Of a DNA stretch of 64,000 bases, positions 61,292 to 64,000 are shown one piece after another (the stretch's first letter is position 1; the number at the start of each line of letters is the position of its first letter). The stretch covers positions 124,001 through 188,000 of the forward strand of contig NZ_JBLWFS010000003.1 of assembly GCF_048323755.1 (NCBI RefSeq), written 5' to 3'. The notes beneath the pieces are model-generated. The model worked only from the letters and a program-made list of their open reading frames with translations, was not told the origin of the DNA and made no database searches. Made by a program: the position numbers and the translations under genes. The stretch is from Alkalihalobacterium sp048323755. GTDB taxonomy: Bacteria; Bacillota; Bacilli; Bacillales; Bacillaceae_F.

Positions 61292-62071
61292 ATGGATTTA
61301 CTAACTAGAACTAGAAAGATTAATGAGATGCTGCAAAAGTCTGGAGGACAACACGTAAACTTTAAAGATATGGCTGAAACGTTACGCGATGTAATTGAAG
61401 CGAATATTTTTGTATTAAGTCGTCGAGGTAAATTATTAGGCTTTTCTATTAAGCAGGAAATTGAAAACGAAAGAATGAAAAAAATGTTAGAAGAGCGACA
61501 GTTTCCGGAAGAGTATACAACTAACCTATTTAGAATTGAAGAAACAAGTGCAAATCTTGATATCGAGAGTGAATATACGGCGTTTCCGGTTGAAAACAAA
61601 GATCTGTTTGGATCTGGCTTAACAACAATTGTTCCTATTCTAGGTGGAGGACAAAGGTTAGGGACGCTAGTCTTAGCAAGATTAAATAAATCGTTTGATA
61701 ATGATGACTTAATCTTAGCAGAATACGGTGCTACTGTAGTAGGTATGGAAATCCTTCATGAAAAAACACAAGAAATCGAAGAGGAAGCTCGTAGTAAAGC
61801 TGTTGTTCAAATGGCAATTAGTTCATTGTCTTACAGTGAGTTAGAAGCTGTTGAACATATCTTTGAAGAGTTAGAAGGAAAAGAAGGTTTACTCGTAGCT
61901 AGTAAAATTGCAGACCGTGTTGGAATTACGCGCTCGGTTATTGTAAATGCCCTTCGTAAGCTAGAGAGTGCTGGTGTGATTGAATCGCGTTCACTAGGTA
62001 TGAAAGGGACATACATTAAAGTTCTAAACGATAAGTTTTTAGCCGAGTTAGATAAGATTAAACAAGGATAA
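61292..62071 (+). CDS. codY: Global transcriptional repressor CodY
   Basis: GTP- and branched-chain amino-acid-sensing regulator of stationary-phase genes. The 259-residue product has an N-terminal GAF domain (residues ~1-155; RGKLLGFSIKQEIEN) and a C-terminal winged helix (ASKIADRVGITRSVIVNALR, KLESAGVIESRSLGMKGTYI in two parts). The start follows TTAGGAGG. It is the last gene before the fla/che operon. In B. subtilis CodY represses the flagellar operon. Confidence 0.97.
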   Translation: MDLLTRTRKINEMLQKSGGQHVNFKDMAETLRDVIEANIFVLSRRGKLLGFSIKQEIENERMKKMLEERQFPEEYTTNLFRIEETSANLDIESEYTAFPVENKDLFGSGLTTIVPILGGGQRLGTLVLARLNKSFDNDDLILAEYGATVVGMEILHEKTQEIEEEARSKAVVQMAISSLSYSELEAVEHIFEELEGKEGLLVASKIADRVGITRSVIVNALRKLESAGVIESRSLGMKGTYIKVLNDKFLAELDKIKQG

Positions 62072-62156
62072 TATGAAGTAAAGAGGTTACTCACAAAGCA
62101 GTGCTCTCCTGTATGACCATAACGCATCTAATCTAGTTAGTGTATTTATGTTGTAA

Positions 62157-62192
62157 AGGGGTTCATCTCAAAATGAGTTGACCTCTTTTTTT
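62157..62192 (+). terminator. Terminator after codY
   Basis: GGTTCATCTCA pairs imperfectly with TGAGTTGACC around AAA, then CTCTTTTTTT. The AAAGAGGT at 62082-62089 can also pair with the same right arm, giving a longer alternative stem. Confidence 0.7.
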
Positions 62193-62213
62193 ATTTGGCT
62201 CTTTTCTCAAAGA

Positions 62214-62364
62214 TTGTTGCTCCTTGCTTTTGGACCGTAAGCCAAGCGAATGCTTGGCTCTTCACGCATAGCGTGAAGCTTTTGAAAAGAAAATTGCCGT
62301 TCAGACAAATGAATTTGTCGTGAAAAGGCAATTTTCTTTTCAAAAATCGGTCCAAAAGCAACAA
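62214..62364. other. Cloverleaf-like nested palindrome between codY and flgB
   Basis: An outer stem, GCTTTTGGACCG (62226-62237) with CGGTCCAAAAGC (62348-62359), perfect over 12 bp, encloses three perfect hairpins. They are AGCCAAGC/GCTTGGCT (62240-62259, loop GAAT), CTTCACGC/GCGTGAAG (62260-62278, loop ATA), and a 19-bp stem at 62280-62298 with 62327-62345. The third hairpin itself holds GACAAAT/ATTTGTC (62304-62319). TTGTTGC upstream and GCAACAA downstream can extend the outer stem. No ORF was seen. Could be a structured RNA, a repeat or a DNA cruciform. Confidence 0.75.
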
Positions 62365-62834
62365 AGTTTACGAAAACAGCCTTTTATTTTGTTTGTTTCT
62401 CATGGATATCTTTACAAAATGGAAGTTACAAAGCACAGTATTGATCTGAAATATCAAACGAAGATGTTGATGGGTACTTAAAAAGATTATGGTACCAATG
62501 CTTTCTGGAGTTGTCGAAAAATATTAGAGTTCCATATATTAGTGAATAGTGAAATAAGCCTAATTGACAATAGTGAAAATACATTAAAAGGAAACCGAGA
62601 ATTACTTTTTTTTTATAGGATTTATATTATAATATACATAGTATTACACAATCCGACAGAAATTTAGAGAATTCCAGTGAATTGTAAGGACTTTAGTAAT
62701 AGGTTTTATATAGGTCTTTTTAGTTAAATTCACCTATAATTCAAATGATGATTAGACATTTAGTATAAGATCGATTACAATTTATTAGCAGGATTAGCCA
62801 ATAATCGAGGGAAAATGACAAGGAGCGACTTAAG
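62365..62834 (+). other. AT-rich upstream region of the fla/che operon, promoter not resolved
   Basis: About 470 bp without a gene. TATAAT occurs at 62628-62633 and 62735-62740 and TTGACA at 62564, but none forms a well-spaced pair. No clear sigma-D site (TAAA-15-GCCGATAT) or CodY box was found by eye. By analogy the operon promoters should lie here. Confidence 0.45.
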
Positions 62835-63236
62835 ATGAATTTGTTTTCAAGCCCAGCTTTTAGCACACTTGAAAGGGCGTTAGATGGTTCAGCTTTAAGG
62901 CAAAGAGCAATCTCACAAAACATTGCAAATGTTGATACACCAAATTATAAAACGAAAAAAGTGAATTTCCAACATACATTAGATCAAGCTATTTCGACAA
63001 ACAACCTCGATGCTAATAGAACGGACGAACGTCATGTGAATTTTAGCACAGGTAAACAGCGAGAAGCCTTTATTACTAGGGTAAATAATACGATGTATAA
63101 CCATAATTTAAACAATGTGGACATTGATAAAGAAATGGCTGATTTAGCTCAAAACCAAATCTACTATAATGCATTGATTGACCGAATGAACGGACGTTTT
63201 AATAGTCTTCAAACTGTTATTAAAGGTGGGAAGTAA
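62835..63236 (+). CDS. flgB: Flagellar basal-body rod protein FlgB
   Basis: Proximal rod subunit. The 133-residue product has the rod N-terminal signature ALRQRAISQNIANVDTPNYK and the C-terminal helix KEMADLAQNQIYYNALIDRM. The start follows AAGGAGCGAC. It is the first gene of the large flagellar operon, 2 bp before flgC. Confidence 0.97.
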   Translation: MNLFSSPAFSTLERALDGSALRQRAISQNIANVDTPNYKTKKVNFQHTLDQAISTNNLDANRTDERHVNFSTGKQREAFITRVNNTMYNHNLNNVDIDKEMADLAQNQIYYNALIDRMNGRFNSLQTVIKGGK

Positions 63237-63238
63237 AG

Positions 63239-63691
63239 GTGACGATTTTTAATGGATTCAATATTTCAGCGTCTTCATTAACAGCACAAAGGTTGAGGAT
63301 GGATGTTATTTCTGCGAATATGGCCAATGCTGAAACGACGCGAGCCAATCTTGTGAATGGAGAATGGCAGCCCTACAGGCGAAAGATGGTTGTCATGCAA
63401 CCTAATCAACAAAACTTCTCTTCATACTTAAATAAAGCAATGAATCAATCCAGTCATCCGGGTGAAGGTGTTAAAGTTTCGCGAATTACCGAAGACCGTA
63501 CACCTTTTAAATTGATGTATCAACCTGAGCACCCTGATGCTGATGCGGATGGATATGTAAAACTACCAAATGTTGATCCTTTAAGAGAAATGGTAGATTT
63601 AATGAGTGCCACACGTTCATACGAAGCAAATGTAACTACACTAAACGCAACGAAAAACATGCTAATGAAAGCATTAGAAATTGGTAGATAA
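63239..63691 (+). CDS. flgC: Flagellar basal-body rod protein FlgC
   Basis: Proximal rod subunit. The 150-residue product has SASSLTAQRLRMDVISANMA near the N-terminus and the C-terminal NVDPLREMVDLMSATRSYEA plus NVTTLNATKNMLMKALEIGR. GTG 63239 is 2 bp after the flgB stop; the ribosome site is AAAGGTGGGAAG inside flgB. Confidence 0.96.
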   Translation: MTIFNGFNISASSLTAQRLRMDVISANMANAETTRANLVNGEWQPYRRKMVVMQPNQQNFSSYLNKAMNQSSHPGEGVKVSRITEDRTPFKLMYQPEHPDADADGYVKLPNVDPLREMVDLMSATRSYEANVTTLNATKNMLMKALEIGR

Positions 63692-63706
63692 GGATGGGTA
63701 AAATAA

Positions 63707-64000
63707 ATGGAACTAAATAAGATTGCTACTCCTTTTGCTGTTCAACGGCAACCATTGGAAGCACAAATGATTAAACGAACACCAGCTGAAGCTCAAAATC
63801 AGTTTAAGGTAGCCCTAAGTGACGCTATTAATAACGTAAACAATATGCAAAACCAATCTTCAGAGGCGACGTTAAGGCTTGCGCGCGGAGAAGCTGCAAA
63901 CCTACATGAAGTCATGATTTTAGGACAAAAAGCGAGTATTACGTTACAAGCAACTGTAGAAGTGCGTAACAAAGTAATTGAAGCTTATCAAGAAATCATG
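63707..64000 (+). CDS. fliE: Flagellar hook-basal body protein FliE (cut by window end)
   Basis: Links the MS ring to the rod. Ninety-eight residues are visible: MELNKIATPFAVQRQ, the ARGEAANLHEVMI motif and ATVEVRNKVIEAYQEIM, leaving only the last few residues outside, since family members have about 100-106. The start at 63707 follows AAGGATGGG, 15 bp after flgC. Confidence 0.95.
   Translation, partial: MELNKIATPFAVQRQPLEAQMIKRTPAEAQNQFKVALSDAINNVNNMQNQSSEATLRLARGEAANLHEVMILGQKASITLQATVEVRNKVIEAYQEIM

Noticed and set aside
62640..62680. CodY-box-like AATTTAGAGAATT upstream of flgB
   Set aside because: Aligned to AATTTTCWGAAAATT it matches too few central positions to call. A matrix scan would be needed.
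1..64000. Search for tRNA, rRNA, insertion sequences, prophage or defence genes
   Set aside because: No tRNA-like cloverleaf with CCA end, no rRNA, and no transposase or phage proteins were recognised. XerC is the housekeeping recombinase in its normal locus.

Overview
This 64-kb window is a compact, AT-rich stretch of a Bacillaceae chromosome (order Bacillales, endospore former). Gene order from carB (pyrAB) to fliE follows the well-known Bacillus subtilis 'ylo-ylq' chromosomal block almost gene by gene. Diagnostic genes include spoVM, remA, codY, fapR, rqcH, the ylq genes and an alpha/beta-type spore protein. Protein similarity to B. subtilis is clear but not close, so this is another genus or a distant Bacillus. 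The species cannot be fixed by eye.

Layout. 1-4869: end of the pyr operon (carB fragment, pyrK, pyrD, pyrF, pyrE), with an interspersed repeat lodged between carB and pyrK. 5135-11945: a SAM methyltransferase, rqcH (reverse strand), a Ca2+-type P-ATPase, yloC and remA. 12050-24541: gmk, rpoZ, coaBC, priA, fmt, rsmB, rlmN, prpC, prkC, rsgA, rpe (nucleotide, CoA, restart, translation initiation, Ser/Thr phospho-signalling). 24815-29447: the 26-codon spoVM, rpmB (reverse), yloU/yloV, sdaAB/sdaAA. 29444-36240: recG, fapR with its operator, plsX, fabD, fabG, acpP, rnc (lipid synthesis). 36281-47611: a reversed DUF1128 gene, then smc, ftsY, ylxM, ffh, rpsP, khpA, ylqD, rimM, trmD, rplS, signal peptidase, rbgA (chromosome condensation, SRP, ribosome assembly). 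47866-51294: rnhB, then the poorly understood ylqG/ylqH pair, a small SASP and a hypothetical gene. 51463-64000: sucCD, dprA, topA, trmFO, xerC, hslVU, codY, a 763-bp structured intergenic region, and the start of the fla/che operon (flgB, flgC, fliE fragment).

Departures from the B. subtilis layout: no def between priA and fmt; no thiN between rpe and spoVM; a DUF1128 gene inserted backwards between rnc and smc; a signal peptidase between rplS and rbgA; a SASP plus hypothetical gene between ylqH and sucC; and the cys genes normally after pyrE replaced by a lone methyltransferase.

Non-coding content is the less ordinary part. There is a four-copy family of about 65-160-bp interspersed repeats, including one truncated duplicate and one internally deleted copy. 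There is a perfect 17-bp-arm palindrome next to spoVM, a cloverleaf-like nested palindrome of about 150 nt between codY and flgB, and an L19-type leader. Many strong intrinsic terminators are present. No rRNA, tRNA, CRISPR array, insertion sequence or prophage was seen, and there is no obvious new defence or biosynthetic system. The best leads are the ylqG/ylqH (FliK-like/FlhB-like) pair and the codY-flgB structured element.
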